DNA of 64,000 bases, taken from contig JAVCCE010000015.1 of the NCBI GenBank assembly GCA_030765645.1, forward strand, positions 204,320 to 268,319, in the 5' to 3' direction. Below, in pieces: positions 7,469 to 17,215 of this stretch; the first letter of the stretch is position 1; each line of letters begins with the position of its first letter. Under the pieces are notes generated by a model. That model worked only from the letters and a program-made list of their open reading frames with translations, ran no database searches and was not told where the DNA came from. The stretch is from Candidatus Hinthialibacter antarcticus. Lineage in GTDB: Bacteria; Hinthialibacterota; Hinthialibacteria; Hinthialibacterales; Hinthialibacteraceae. The translations under genes were made by a program, and so were the position numbers.

Positions 7469-10156
7469 TGTGGGGCGATGAAGACAACGATGAACCGATT
7501 TGGCGACATCTTTTTGAAGCACGGGTTTTAATAAAACATCAGCAATCTCGACATCGGCAATCATCCGTTCATGTTCAGGACCAACATACCCCGTACAAAG
7601 AACCACAGGAACATCCTCTCGGATTTGAGCGATTTCCTGCGCGACCTCAATGCCCGACCGATGCGGCATCGACATATCGGTAATCACCATGTCATACGAA
7701 CGGGGGTTTGCCTTGAACGCCTCAAGCGCTTCGCGGCATGAAACAAAGCCCTCCACTCGATAGCCCAATTGCGATAACGAAAGTTTTAGCATTTCGACAA
7801 TAGGCCATTCATCATCAACAATCATAATGGTTTCGCCAGCGCCTACCGGCAACAACGGTTCGCTGTGTTGTGGATTTTCAGCCTTATTTGGCAATAACGG
7901 GAAAGACGCGGTCACGGTTGTCCCGCCTCCGACTTCACTTTGGATATCAATGAATCCGTGATGGTCTTTCACAATGCCATGCACCACCGACAACCCCAAC
8001 CCGGTACCGTCGCCTTTTTTCTTGGTGGTGAAATACGGCTCAAAGACGCGTTCCATCGTTTGCTCGTCCATGCCCACGCCAGTGTCGCTGACTTTTAAGA
8101 CGCAATAGCGTTCTTCACCCGGCGTCGAATTTCGCTCCGTCGTTTGAGTAATGGGCGCCGGTTCGCATTTCATCGTGACCGACAACACGCCGCCGCGGTC
8201 GCGCATGGCATGATAGGCGTTGGTGCACAGGTTCATCATCACTTGGTGCATCTGAGTCGGATCGCCAAAAATACAAATATCATCCGACTCGATCTCACTG
8301 AGGATTGTAATATTTTTGGGGATCGAAGCGCTGAGCAACTTCAAGGCTTCTTTTAGGATTGGGCTTAAGTGGATAGATTGTTTTTCCTGCTCGGTTTGGC
8401 GGCTAAACGAAAGAATCTGGTTGATTAATTCTTTGGCGCGCATACTGGCTTTAATGATGTTCGACTGTTGGTTATACAGTTCCCCCCCTTGCGGCAACTG
8501 AGACCGCACCAGTTCCGCATAGCCCATCGTAGCCATCAGAATATTGTTAAAATCATGCGCGATGCCGCCGGCGAGCGAACCAATCGCTTCCATCTTTTGC
8601 GATTGGCGCAGGTGTTGTTCTAACTGCTTTTTCTCTGTTACGTCGCGTTTCACGGCAACGTAATTTACGATGGTTCCATACGAGTCAACCACTGGAGACA
8701 AGGTGGCTTCTTCTTCAAAAAGTTCTCCGGTTTTGCTTTTATTAATCAAAACGCCGGTCCAGACTTTCCCTGCCGTTAATGTCTTCCACATCTCCTCATA
8801 AAAGCCGCAGTCATGTTTTCCACTTTTTAGTACTCTCGGGTTTTGGCCTAATGCTTCAGCGCGCGTATACCCTGTCACCTGCTCAAAATACGGGTTAACA
8901 TAAATAATACGCCCTGCGCTGTCAGTAATCACAATGCTTTCGGCGGCTTGCTCAATCGCGGTTTCGAGCAGGATTCGGTCTTTCTCCTGCGAAATCAGCT
9001 GGGTAATATCCTGAAGCAGACCGATGGAACCGATCACGATTCCTTGGTCGTTCTTAATTTGAACGGCGGAGTCAGACAACCAGCGCTCTTCACCCGTCCT
9101 GGTTTCGGCCCGGTAGTGCGCATGCCAGTGAGTTTCTTTGCCAGTTTTCACGGCCTCGACCGCTTCTAGAGCGGGCGTGGCTTTTAAGTCGTCTAACAAA
9201 AACAGTTCTTTCTCACACCGCTCCCACGCATCACGTGAAAACTCACTGGCCTCATAGCCTAATAATTTTTTGATGCCTGATCCAACAAAATCATAGTCAT
9301 CCCGTTCGTAATTCAGGTAATAGGGGACGCAGCCAGCCAGCTCGATAGCGTCACGATAAATTTTTTCGCGCTCGACCAGTTTTTGCTGGCTCTTGCGCAA
9401 TTCCGCCTCCGCAAACATCCGGTCGCTGATGTCACGGGCGAATTCAACGACGCATTGCTTACCGTCCAACTGGATCGGATACGCATGGAACTCAAACATT
9501 TTTTCAGCCGGTTCGCTGTCATCGCCGTTCACGTTCCGTTCAACAAACGGGTGGCTGAAATAAAAATGATCACGTTTTTTTTGTATCACTTCCTGGACAG
9601 AGCAATCTACACAGCAAGGAGATGAGCGGTTGCAAAATGCTTCATAACATTTTTTGCCGACGCAGCCTTTATACAGTTTTTCTACATTTTGACTGACAAA
9701 GACGATATTAAAATCTTCGTCCGTTACTGCAATGCGGTCAGGAGTATGAGAGAGAATTGAAAACAACTTGTCGCGTTCATCAGATAATGAACGCTCATAC
9801 CGGCGTAGGTCCCCGATGGCCCGGTTCACATATAAGCCCGAAACAAAGAGTACAATGATGCCGACATGTAGCATCATCAAGGAATCATGTAATACGAGGC
9901 CCTCGAATACCGCCTGCATAAATAGAAAGCAGCCGATGTATGAAATCGCGGTAACGGCGTAAAAGGTATTGCGGCGAAAATGGTAAGCGCTGTATAAAAT
10001 TGGTAAAGCAATAATCGCAAGCATTTCATCAGAAATGCTTGCGGAAAAGAATCGCCAAAGAATATAGACGACAGAACAATAAAGAATACTGGAAAGAATA
10101 TAGATAATGAGAAAGCGGATTTCACGACGGGAAAATAACGGAAAGTTTGACATCAT
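7460..10156 (-). CDS. Membrane hybrid histidine kinase, PAS x3, HisKA, HATPase, receiver
   Basis: The 898-residue protein starts with about four to five membrane helices (residues 10-130). Three PAS-like regions follow (about 136-250, 262-390 and 395-510). The HisKA domain carries GGIAHDFNNIL with the phospho-acceptor His at about 534. HATPase boxes are visible (NLCTNAYHAM, SDTGVGMDE, GTGLGLSVVHGIV). A C-terminal receiver has IMIVDDE and the acceptor Asp at about 827 (VITDMSMP). The first PAS contains a cysteine cluster, CNRSSPCCVDC, of unknown role. There is no DNA-binding output, so it probably phosphorylates a separate regulator. No partner gene is adjacent. Confidence 0.93.
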   Translation of the reverse strand: MMSNFPLFSRREIRFLIIYILSSILYCSVVYILWRFFSASISDEMLAIIALPILYSAYHFRRNTFYAVTAISYIGCFLFMQAVFEGLVLHDSLMMLHVGIIVLFVSGLYVNRAIGDLRRYERSLSDERDKLFSILSHTPDRIAVTDEDFNIVFVSQNVEKLYKGCVGKKCYEAFCNRSSPCCVDCSVQEVIQKKRDHFYFSHPFVERNVNGDDSEPAEKMFEFHAYPIQLDGKQCVVEFARDISDRMFAEAELRKSQQKLVEREKIYRDAIELAGCVPYYLNYERDDYDFVGSGIKKLLGYEASEFSRDAWERCEKELFLLDDLKATPALEAVEAVKTGKETHWHAHYRAETRTGEERWLSDSAVQIKNDQGIVIGSIGLLQDITQLISQEKDRILLETAIEQAAESIVITDSAGRIIYVNPYFEQVTGYTRAEALGQNPRVLKSGKHDCGFYEEMWKTLTAGKVWTGVLINKSKTGELFEEEATLSPVVDSYGTIVNYVAVKRDVTEKKQLEQHLRQSQKMEAIGSLAGGIAHDFNNILMATMGYAELVRSQLPQGGELYNQQSNIIKASMRAKELINQILSFSRQTEQEKQSIHLSPILKEALKLLSASIPKNITILSEIESDDICIFGDPTQMHQVMMNLCTNAYHAMRDRGGVLSVTMKCEPAPITQTTERNSTPGEERYCVLKVSDTGVGMDEQTMERVFEPYFTTKKKGDGTGLGLSVVHGIVKDHHGFIDIQSEVGGGTTVTASFPLLPNKAENPQHSEPLLPVGAGETIMIVDDEWPIVEMLKLSLSQLGYRVEGFVSCREALEAFKANPRSYDMVITDMSMPHRSGIEVAQEIAQIREDVPVVLCTGYVGPEHERMIADVEIADVLLKPVLQKDVAKSVHRCLHRPTLH

Positions 10157-10184
10157 GCTTTTTCACCACGCAGTTGTACATACA

Positions 10185-10193
10185 AGTATAACA
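10185..10193 (-). promoter_or_regulatory. Predicted extended -10 promoter of the hybrid kinase gene
   Basis: Read on the minus strand the site is TG-T-TATACT, an extended -10. Transcription would begin about 20 bases before ATG 10156. No convincing -35 box is present. Confidence 0.35.
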
Positions 10194-10263
10194 GATGCAT
10201 GAAAAAGCAGAAGGAATTGCTTGCACTCCAACTTACAAGCAAATGCTCATATTTGAAACGAGA

Positions 10264-10283
10264 CGCTCATTAAGCAATGAGCG
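10264..10283 (-). terminator. Stem-loop around the dxs stop codon
   Basis: An 8-bp perfect stem (CGCTCATT / AATGAGCG) with a 4-base loop holds the dxs stop codon region. There is no clear U-run after it, so it may be an mRNA 3' end structure rather than a full intrinsic terminator. Confidence 0.35.
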
Positions 10284-12171
10284 CCGAAGCTTTTGACTGC
10301 ACAAACGCTTCAATTCGCTTGGCGGCCAAGTCGGGAGAGATTCCATGGTCGGCGAATACCACTTTGCGGGGGCCATGTTCAACGACCTCATCGCGAATCG
10401 CCAACCGCAGCAATGGAATGTTTTCTAATCCATTGTCGTGCAGCGCTTCTGAAACCGCCGCGCCAAACCCGCCCGCGATGGTGTGGTCTTCATAACTCAC
10501 GAAATGATGATGGTCTTTCGCCATTTCTTTCAACATTTCAACATCAATGGGTTTGGCGAACCGCATATTCACGATGGTCGGGTTAATGCCGCTTTTTTGA
10601 AGATGCTCAGCGACATGGTCAGCCATGTTGACCATGAAGCCATAGGCAAGAATCGCAACCTCTGAGCCTTCATGGACCACTTCGCCTTTACCAATCGGCA
10701 AGGGCTCTTCTTCGGTTGACCATTCAACGCCCTGACCGTTTTCACGCGGATAACGCACGGCAAAAGGCCCGTTATGATTGAGGCCCGTCCAGAGCAGCTG
10801 TGAAAGTTCTTTTTCATTCGACGCCGCCGACACCACCATATTGGGAAACGTGCGCAAATACGCAATGTCATACAAGCCCTGGTGAGTCGCGCCGTCGTCG
10901 CCCACCACGCCGCCGCGGTCTAAGGCAAAGATCACGGGCAGGTTCTGGATGCACACATCATGGTAAATCTGATCGTAAGCGCGTTGTAAGAAGGTGGAAT
11001 AAATCGCCGCGACCGGGCGAATGCCCTCACAGGCCATGCCCGCCGCTAAGAGAATCGCATGTTGTTCAGCGATGCCAACGTCGAAGAATTTGTCGGGCGC
11101 ATGTTCTTGCAGCGCCGAGAGCCCGGTGCCGCCTGGCATGGCTGCGGTGATGCCGACCACGCGCGGGTCCTTGTCAACCATTTTGCAAATCACGTCGCTA
11201 AACACCTTGGTATAGGCGGGAGGCGAGGGCTTTTCGGTCGTCGATTTTTTCGCCGACGGCTTGCCGGTATCAATGTCAAACGGCTTGGCGCCGTGCCACA
11301 TCGCCGGGTCGCTAGCGGCGTATTTATAGCCGTGGCCTTTTTCGGTGATGATGTGCAGCAACTTCGGCCCAGGCAATTTTTTGATGCCCTTGAAGGTTTC
11401 TTCTAATAAGTGAACGTCATGCCCGTTGATTGGCCCGAAGTAACGGAAACCGAGTTCCTCAAAAAACACGCCGGGAACAATCAACGACTTGATGCTCTCC
11501 TGCACCTTTTTGATGCGGGTGCGGATGGCGTCGCCCAGGCTTTTTTCGATGACCTTATCAATATCGCCCTGAATTTTGTTGTAGTAATAGCTGCTGATGA
11601 TGCGGTTGAGATAATGTGAGATGCCGCCCACGTTGGGGGCAATCGACATGTCGTTATCGTTGAGAATGACGAGAATATCCGAGTCGAGGTGTCCGGCGTG
11701 ATCGAGGCCTTCATACGCCACGCCGCCAGTCAGGCCGCCGTCGCCGATGATGGCGACCACTTTATTGTCGCCGCCCTTTAAATCGCGCGCCGTCGCCATG
11801 CCCAATGCGGCTGAGATCGACGTACTGGCGTGGCCCACGCCAAAGGCGTCGTGGGGGTTCTCGTAGCGGCGGGGGAACCCGCTCAGCCCTTCATATTGGC
11901 GAATGGTATGAAACTCATCGCGGCGCCCGGTCAACAGTTTGTGCGGATAGGATTGGTGTCCGACGTCCCACACCATTTTATCTTTGGGGCTGTCATAGAC
12001 CCGGTGCAGCGCGATGGTGAGTTCAACGGCCCCTAAATTGGGCGCAAGGTGTCCGCCTTTTTGACTGACAACATCAATAATCTGTTGGCGGATGTCCTCC
12101 GCAAGCAACTCCAATTCGTTGGAGTCTAACGTCTTTAGATCCTCTGGACCGTTGATGCGTTCAAGAACCAT
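10270..12171 (-). CDS. dxs: 1-deoxy-D-xylulose-5-phosphate synthase
   Basis: Dxs condenses pyruvate and glyceraldehyde 3-phosphate, the first step of the non-mevalonate isoprenoid pathway. The 633 residues match the usual length. Visible marks are GGHLAPNLGAVELT, VWDVGHQSYPHKLLTGR, the thiamine-diphosphate site IGDGGLTGGVAYEGL with NDNDMSIAPNVGG, and the DRGGVVGDDGATHQG block in the second half. It is the last gene of the leftward run, 80 bases after ispA, so two consecutive isoprenoid genes are together. The start ATG 12171 gives MVLERINGPEDL, a normal N-terminus. Confidence 0.98.
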   Translation of the reverse strand: MVLERINGPEDLKTLDSNELELLAEDIRQQIIDVVSQKGGHLAPNLGAVELTIALHRVYDSPKDKMVWDVGHQSYPHKLLTGRRDEFHTIRQYEGLSGFPRRYENPHDAFGVGHASTSISAALGMATARDLKGGDNKVVAIIGDGGLTGGVAYEGLDHAGHLDSDILVILNDNDMSIAPNVGGISHYLNRIISSYYYNKIQGDIDKVIEKSLGDAIRTRIKKVQESIKSLIVPGVFFEELGFRYFGPINGHDVHLLEETFKGIKKLPGPKLLHIITEKGHGYKYAASDPAMWHGAKPFDIDTGKPSAKKSTTEKPSPPAYTKVFSDVICKMVDKDPRVVGITAAMPGGTGLSALQEHAPDKFFDVGIAEQHAILLAAGMACEGIRPVAAIYSTFLQRAYDQIYHDVCIQNLPVIFALDRGGVVGDDGATHQGLYDIAYLRTFPNMVVSAASNEKELSQLLWTGLNHNGPFAVRYPRENGQGVEWSTEEEPLPIGKGEVVHEGSEVAILAYGFMVNMADHVAEHLQKSGINPTIVNMRFAKPIDVEMLKEMAKDHHHFVSYEDHTIAGGFGAAVSEALHDNGLENIPLLRLAIRDEVVEHGPRKVVFADHGISPDLAAKRIEAFVQSKASALIA

Positions 12172-12251
12172 TCGTTCTTTACCTAAACCTTTACCTTTAT
12201 CGTTTTCGCCGAATCTAATAGTATGACTGCATCATCTATCGAGAGAAAGTG

Positions 12252-13217
12252 CTAGCTCTCGCGCTCGACCAACTCATTGGTGATGTCAATTAACACAGTC
12301 GCCCGGTCGCCTTCCGGTTCTAACAGTGAAAGGATGTCGTTTTTGAGCGATTGGACGCGCCCGCGCGACTTTTCGAGACCGATCAAAGCCGGATAGGTCA
12401 GTTTACCATGTTTTTCGTCTGCTCCGGCTTCTTTTCCGAGCGCTTCCGTATCACCGACCACATCCAAGATATCGTCAACCACTTGAAAGATCAAACCAAG
12501 TTTTTCGCCGACTTCTTTTAATATACGACAATCGCGCTCATTGCCTTTCACCATGTGGGCGCCCATGGTCAATCCGGCGCGAATCAGGGCCGCCGTTTTG
12601 TGCATGTGAATATATTCTAGAATTTGTTCATCGCCGGGTTTGTTCTCATATTCCAAATCAACCACCTGGCCCGCGACCATGCCGGGATATCCACAAGCGA
12701 CCGCCAGCTCACGCGCTACATAGTAACTACGTTCGGCGAAGCATTCGGGAACACTGGCGAGCAATTGAAACGCCAAGGTGTGAAGCGCGTCGGCGGACAG
12801 CACCGCCATCGCCTCGCCAAACACCTTGTGCGAGGTCGGGCGCCCGCGCCGCAGGTCGTCGTCATCCATGCAAGGCAAGTCGTCATGGACCAGCGAATAG
12901 GTGTGAACCATTTCGATCGCGCAGGCCGAAACCAGCAGCGCTTCTTTCAATTCGCCGTCAACGCCGTCCCAGTAATTTCCAGCGTAGAGGTTCTCGCCGG
13001 AGACGCCCCGGCAAAAATCCGCTCCGATTAAAACCAGTAGCGGACGGATGCGTTTGCCGCCCGCTTCGAGCGGATAGCGCATGGCCTCGTTGAGTTTTGC
13101 AGCCACGCCGTCCGGCTTAGGCAACAGTTTCCACAATATGTCTTCGATCTCAATGCGACGTTGTTTGAGATAGGTTTTACACTGCGATTGGTCTTGTTTG
13201 GCGGCGCTCACGGCCAT
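12252..13217 (-). CDS. ispA: Polyprenyl diphosphate synthase (farnesyl/geranylgeranyl type)
   Basis: The 321-residue protein condenses isopentenyl diphosphate with allylic diphosphates. The first aspartate-rich motif is in VHDDLPCMDDDDLRRGRPT (about residues 105-123), and the second is DDILDVVGD followed by GKEAGADEKHGK. GGKRIRPLLVL lies near the N-terminus. The family is typical of bacterial FPP/GGPP synthases. Product chain length cannot be fixed from the motifs alone. Its position between xseB and dxs matches the common xseB-ispA-dxs order. Confidence 0.95.
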   Translation of the reverse strand: MAVSAAKQDQSQCKTYLKQRRIEIEDILWKLLPKPDGVAAKLNEAMRYPLEAGGKRIRPLLVLIGADFCRGVSGENLYAGNYWDGVDGELKEALLVSACAIEMVHTYSLVHDDLPCMDDDDLRRGRPTSHKVFGEAMAVLSADALHTLAFQLLASVPECFAERSYYVARELAVACGYPGMVAGQVVDLEYENKPGDEQILEYIHMHKTAALIRAGLTMGAHMVKGNERDCRILKEVGEKLGLIFQVVDDILDVVGDTEALGKEAGADEKHGKLTYPALIGLEKSRGRVQSLKNDILSLLEPEGDRATVLIDITNELVERES

Positions 13218-13252
13218 TTACTTCCTTTCCTTGTTGCTAACCGGGGCGACGA

Positions 13253-13498
13253 TCATTCCTGATCGTCAAACGGCTCTTCGCTCCAGGTCTCACCTTGTTG
13301 TTCTTCTGTCAATTTATTTACGCGGGTCTCGACTTGATTCAGCCGTTCCGAGCATTTTTGAATGAGTTCCATGCCTTCGATAAACGATTTTTCCATGGCT
13401 TCGAGCGACAGGCCGCCCTCGTCGAATTCTTCGATGATGGTTTCGAGCCGCGCCATGCCTTTTTCGTAATCGAAAGGCTTGTCAGTTTTTTTCGTCAT
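13253..13498 (-). CDS. xseB: Exodeoxyribonuclease VII small subunit
   Basis: The 81-residue protein has the XseB helical hairpin: FDYEKGMARLETIIEEFDEGGLSLEAMEKSF, then EGMELIQKCSERLNQVETRV. XseB wraps around XseA to form the single-strand DNA nuclease. The chosen start is ATG 13498 (MTKKTDKPF), with GAGGTCGAG just upstream. A longer frame to 13603 would lie inside xseA. The start overlaps the xseA end by 17 bases, as expected for a coupled pair. Confidence 0.95.
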   Translation of the reverse strand: MTKKTDKPFDYEKGMARLETIIEEFDEGGLSLEAMEKSFIEGMELIQKCSERLNQVETRVNKLTEEQQGETWSEEPFDDQE

Positions 13499-14777
13499 TG
13501 ATCTCGACCTCTTTGACCTCGGCGCCAAGCGCGCCGTTCGCCATCTGCACCCGAATGCGTTCGCCGGGCTGTACTTCATTGGCGCGTAACACCGGGGTTC
13601 CATCTTGGCGGCGGCAGATACTATAGCCGCGTTCCATCATTTTATGCGGGTCATAGCTGCGCAAAAAGCCGGACAGCGTTTCGAGCGACTGGCGCTTTAA
13701 TGCAAAACCATGGCGAAACACGCGTTGTAACGATGCGCGGCGGTCTTGCAGCGCCGCGCGTTTTTGTTGGATGGTCGATGTCATCCATTGTTGAAAGCGC
13801 TCTGCGCGGTCATCAAGACGCTGGCGCTCTTGAAACACCATCGCGCGGGGATGTCGTGTTTTCACTGCGTCACGCATGGCCTTGAGCCGTCCGCGTTCGC
13901 TTTGCAGCGCATTGGAAGCGTTTCGCAACAAGCGTTCGCGCGCGAGTTGCAGGCGCCCGCGATGGACGTCATAGATATCACATAAAACCTGCGCCGCCGC
14001 CGTTGGGGTCGCCGCGCGATAGTCCGCAGTGAAATCGGCGATACTGAAATCAATTTCATGCCCGACGCCGCTTATGATTGGAACCTTGGAAGCGGATATC
14101 GCTTTTGCGACGATTTCTTCATTGAAGGACCACAAATCTTCTAGACTGCCGCCGCCGCGTATCAGCGCAATCATATCGAAGCGCCCGCTTTGGTTGACCG
14201 CCTTAATCATGGCGGCGATTTCTTGCGCGGCTTCGGTCCCCTGTACGCGCACCGGACACACCGTCGCTTCAATCGGACATCGCGACAGCCGCAGGGTTCG
14301 GATAAAGTCTCGCACCGCCGCGCCCGTGGGCGAAGTAATCACCGCAACGCGTTTTGGCCAGTCGGGCAGCGACTGCTTGCGATCCGGGTCAAACAGCCCT
14401 TCATCGGCGAGGCGGCGTTTGAGCGCTTCAAAGGCTTGCTGCAAGGCGCCCACGCCCGCCAGGCGGATCGAATTGACCACCAGCTGATATTGTCCGCGCG
14501 GCGGATAAAGCGTAATCGACCCGCCCGTCACCACTTCGCGTCCATCATGAAGATCAAGCCCGCTCCAGCGCGAGGCGGTGCTGCGCCAGGCGACGCAAGA
14601 GAGCACCGCGTTTTTGTCTTTCAGATTAAAATACACATGCCCGGACGGCGCTTTTTTGAAGTTGGAAATCTCGCCCTGCACCTGCACCCACTCGTAGCGT
14701 TCTTCCAGCGACTGACGAATTTCGTCCGTCAATTCAGACACTGACAACGGCGGGCGCATGGGCGCTTCCTGGTTCAT
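13482..14777 (-). CDS. xseA: Exodeoxyribonuclease VII large subunit
   Basis: XseA is the catalytic subunit of the single-strand-specific exonuclease VII. The 431 residues begin with the OB-fold region (VSELTDEIRQSLEERYEWVQVQGEISNFK, GHVYFNLKD). They continue with the catalytic core KRVAVITSPTGAAVRDFI, RGGGSLEDLWSFNEE and GVGHEIDFSIADFTADYRAATPTAAA, and end in a long helical region. The start ATG overlaps the ymdB stop (TGATG). An internal ATG 18 bases downstream is possible. The overlap with xseB supports a single operon. Confidence 0.97.
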   Translation of the reverse strand: MNQEAPMRPPLSVSELTDEIRQSLEERYEWVQVQGEISNFKKAPSGHVYFNLKDKNAVLSCVAWRSTASRWSGLDLHDGREVVTGGSITLYPPRGQYQLVVNSIRLAGVGALQQAFEALKRRLADEGLFDPDRKQSLPDWPKRVAVITSPTGAAVRDFIRTLRLSRCPIEATVCPVRVQGTEAAQEIAAMIKAVNQSGRFDMIALIRGGGSLEDLWSFNEEIVAKAISASKVPIISGVGHEIDFSIADFTADYRAATPTAAAQVLCDIYDVHRGRLQLARERLLRNASNALQSERGRLKAMRDAVKTRHPRAMVFQERQRLDDRAERFQQWMTSTIQQKRAALQDRRASLQRVFRHGFALKRQSLETLSGFLRSYDPHKMMERGYSICRRQDGTPVLRANEVQPGERIRVQMANGALGAEVKEVEINDEKN

Positions 14778-15610
14778 CAGGCGTGCTCCGTGTCGGGCAG
14801 TGCGCCGTTGGTTTGAATGCGCTCGATCTTAATGGCGCACCCGGTTTCTTTATTCACTTTGACCAGAACGCCCATGATTTTCACATTATCTTTGGCGATA
14901 CGAAACGGTTGGCGGATACCGGACACAAAACTGGTCACCGCCGTGTCGATGTCCATACCAATAACCGAATCATGCGAACCGGTCATGCCCGCATCGGTGA
15001 TGAAAGCGGTGCCGTTGGGCAGAATGCGTTCATCGGCGGTTTGTACGTGGGTATGCGTGCCGACGATGGCGCTATAGCGTCCGTCCATGCGCCACGCCAT
15101 CGCGATTTTCTCGGAGGTCGATTCGCCGTGCAGATCCATAAAAAATACTTTGTGCGAACCATATTGATCGTACACTTCATCGGCGGCGTGAAACGGACAA
15201 TTGATGGGGTTCATAAACAAGCGGCACAAAAACTGCGCAATCACTACCGGCGTTCCGTCGGAAGCTTTCACCACCGTCGCGCCGCGCCCGGGCGTTCCCT
15301 CCGGGTAATTGGCGGGCCGCACGATGCGCTTGTCATGGTCGATGAACGAAAAGATCGAGCGGTTGTCCCACGAGTGGTTGCCCAGGGTGATCGCGTCCAC
15401 GCCGCTATCGTAAAATTGCTGCGCGACGTCGTAGGTCAGCCCTTTGCCTCCAGCGGAATTTTCTCCGTTGGCGATACACAAATGGACGCCGTGCTGCGAC
15501 CGTAATTGAGGCAATCGGCGGGCCAGGACTTCGCGCCCCGGCCGGCCAAATACGTCTCCAATAAACAGAATATTCAGGGCATTCCCGTTATCATCTGCAC
15601 TCACGCGCAT
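14777..15610 (-). CDS. ymdB: YmdB-family metallophosphoesterase
   Basis: The 277-residue protein belongs to the YmdB/TIGR00282 family, which hydrolyses 2',3'-cyclic nucleotides and affects RNA turnover and biofilm choice in Bacillus. Metal ligands are visible in NILFIGDVFGRPGRE, ANGENSAGG, ITLGNHSWDN and VGTHTHVQTADERILP. YmdB commonly sits beside rny, and here it follows rny with a 24-base gap. The two proteins are reported to interact in Bacillus, so the arrangement fits an RNA decay function. Confidence 0.93.
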   Translation of the reverse strand: MRVSADDNGNALNILFIGDVFGRPGREVLARRLPQLRSQHGVHLCIANGENSAGGKGLTYDVAQQFYDSGVDAITLGNHSWDNRSIFSFIDHDKRIVRPANYPEGTPGRGATVVKASDGTPVVIAQFLCRLFMNPINCPFHAADEVYDQYGSHKVFFMDLHGESTSEKIAMAWRMDGRYSAIVGTHTHVQTADERILPNGTAFITDAGMTGSHDSVIGMDIDTAVTSFVSGIRQPFRIAKDNVKIMGVLVKVNKETGCAIKIERIQTNGALPDTEHA

Positions 15611-15634
15611 CTCCTAATCAATCGAGCGGCCATC

Positions 15635-17185
15635 CTAACGTGCATAGGCCACCGAGCGCGTTTCACGAATCACCGTCACTTTAATGTGGCCCGGATAATC
15701 CATTTCATCTTCGATTTTCTTAGAAATGTCATACGCCATTTTGACCGAACCCTGGTCGTCAATTTCATCCGGCAGCGCAACAACGCGCACTTCGCGTCCG
15801 GCTTGAATCGCGAAGCATTTTTCCACGCCGGTGAATGAGGTAACGATGCTTTCGAGTTTTTCTAAGCGCTTGACGTAATGGTCGATGGTTTCGCGGCGGG
15901 CGCCGGGGCGCGCGGCGGAAATCGAGTCAGCAACCAGGACGAGGATCGCTTCAGCGGTTTCAAACTCCACGTCTTCGTGGTGGGCCGCGACCGCGTTCAC
16001 GACTTCAGGCCGTTCGCCGAATTTGCGGCAGATGTCCGCGCCAATCGAGGCGTGAGTGCCGTCGCGTTCAAAGTCGACCGCCTTGCCCAAATCGTGCAGC
16101 AACGCGCCGCGCTTGGCGATTTCGGTATTGAGGCCGAGTTCCTCTGCCAGCGCCGTCGCCATAAAGGCGCATTCGCGGGCGTGATAGAGTTGGTTTTGTC
16201 CGTATGAATAGCGGTATTTCAGGCGTCCTAGCACTTTCACGATTTCTGGGTTCATATCGAGAATGCCTAAGTCAAAGAGAACGCGCTCTGCGGCTTCGCG
16301 CATGTCTTCTTCCATATCTTTCATGACTTTTTCGTAGACTTCTTCGATGCGGCCCGGGTGGATGCGTCCGTCGGCGATGAGTTTTTCCAGCGTCTGGCGG
16401 GCGGCTTCGCGGCGGATGGGGTCAAAAGCCGACATGACCACGGTGTCGGGCGTATCGTCGATAATCAGGTTCACGCCGGTGATGGTTTCAAAGGCGCGGA
16501 TATTGCGTCCTTCACGGCCAATGATGCGGCCTTTGATTTCGTCTGACGGCAGCGCGACGGTTGATACGGTGGTTTCGTTGACCACTTCGGTGCAGCCGCG
16601 CTGCATGGTTTCGACAACAATCCGGGCCGCCTCGCGCGACGCATTGGCTTTGGCGTCATCAAGAATCTCTTTGATGATGCGCGCCGCGTCGCGGCGAACG
16701 TCCGACTCCAGTGATTTCAACAGCAAGTCTTTGGCTTGTTCTGAGGTCAATCCTGAAATGCGCTCCAAGTGGGTGCGTTCTTCATGGATGAGTTGATCGA
16801 GTTCAGTTTCTTTCTTTTCGAGGTCTTTATCTTTCTTTTCTAAACGAACGGAGAGTTCCTGTGTTTCTTTTTCGCGTTTTTCAATTTGACCGCTGCGTTC
16901 TTCGACTTGCGTTTCACGACGGTCAAGTTTTTTCTCAATCTCGTTGAGTTCTTTCGTGCGTTTGCGTTCTTCTTCTTCCATGCGGGTCTTGTCGCGAAGC
17001 ATCTGCTCTTTGGCTTCAAACGCAGCTTCCTGACGGATCGTCGCCGCTTCTTTTTGCGCTTCTTCCCGGATACGGGCCCCCAATTGTTCCAGACTGCCAA
17101 TTTCTTTGGCGATCATCGATTTATTCAGAACGAAGCCGATAATCAAACCGACTAGCAGCCCCACTACAGCAAGAATATATTCCAT
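15635..17185 (-). CDS. rny: Ribonuclease Y
   Basis: RNase Y is a membrane-anchored endoribonuclease that starts mRNA decay. The 516 residues have an N-terminal membrane helix (VVGLLVGLIIGFVLN), then a long coiled coil to about residue 200. A KH domain follows (DEIKGRIIGREGRNIRAFE), and then an HD domain (GALLHDLGKAVDFE, THASIGADICRKFGE, AAHHEDVEF). The order and length are exactly those of the family. The start ATG 17185 is 30 bases after nnr. Its presence instead of RNase E-type genes here does not exclude RNase E elsewhere. Confidence 0.98.
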   Translation of the reverse strand: MEYILAVVGLLVGLIIGFVLNKSMIAKEIGSLEQLGARIREEAQKEAATIRQEAAFEAKEQMLRDKTRMEEEERKRTKELNEIEKKLDRRETQVEERSGQIEKREKETQELSVRLEKKDKDLEKKETELDQLIHEERTHLERISGLTSEQAKDLLLKSLESDVRRDAARIIKEILDDAKANASREAARIVVETMQRGCTEVVNETTVSTVALPSDEIKGRIIGREGRNIRAFETITGVNLIIDDTPDTVVMSAFDPIRREAARQTLEKLIADGRIHPGRIEEVYEKVMKDMEEDMREAAERVLFDLGILDMNPEIVKVLGRLKYRYSYGQNQLYHARECAFMATALAEELGLNTEIAKRGALLHDLGKAVDFERDGTHASIGADICRKFGERPEVVNAVAAHHEDVEFETAEAILVLVADSISAARPGARRETIDHYVKRLEKLESIVTSFTGVEKCFAIQAGREVRVVALPDEIDDQGSVKMAYDISKKIEDEMDYPGHIKVTVIRETRSVAYAR

Positions 17186-17215
17186 GGTATTGATACATCC
17201 TTTCTATCTATGTCA

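Noticed and set aside
14783..15505. 240-codon plus-strand frame
   Set aside because: It is antisense to ymdB and carries no family marks; ymdB has complete catalytic motifs.
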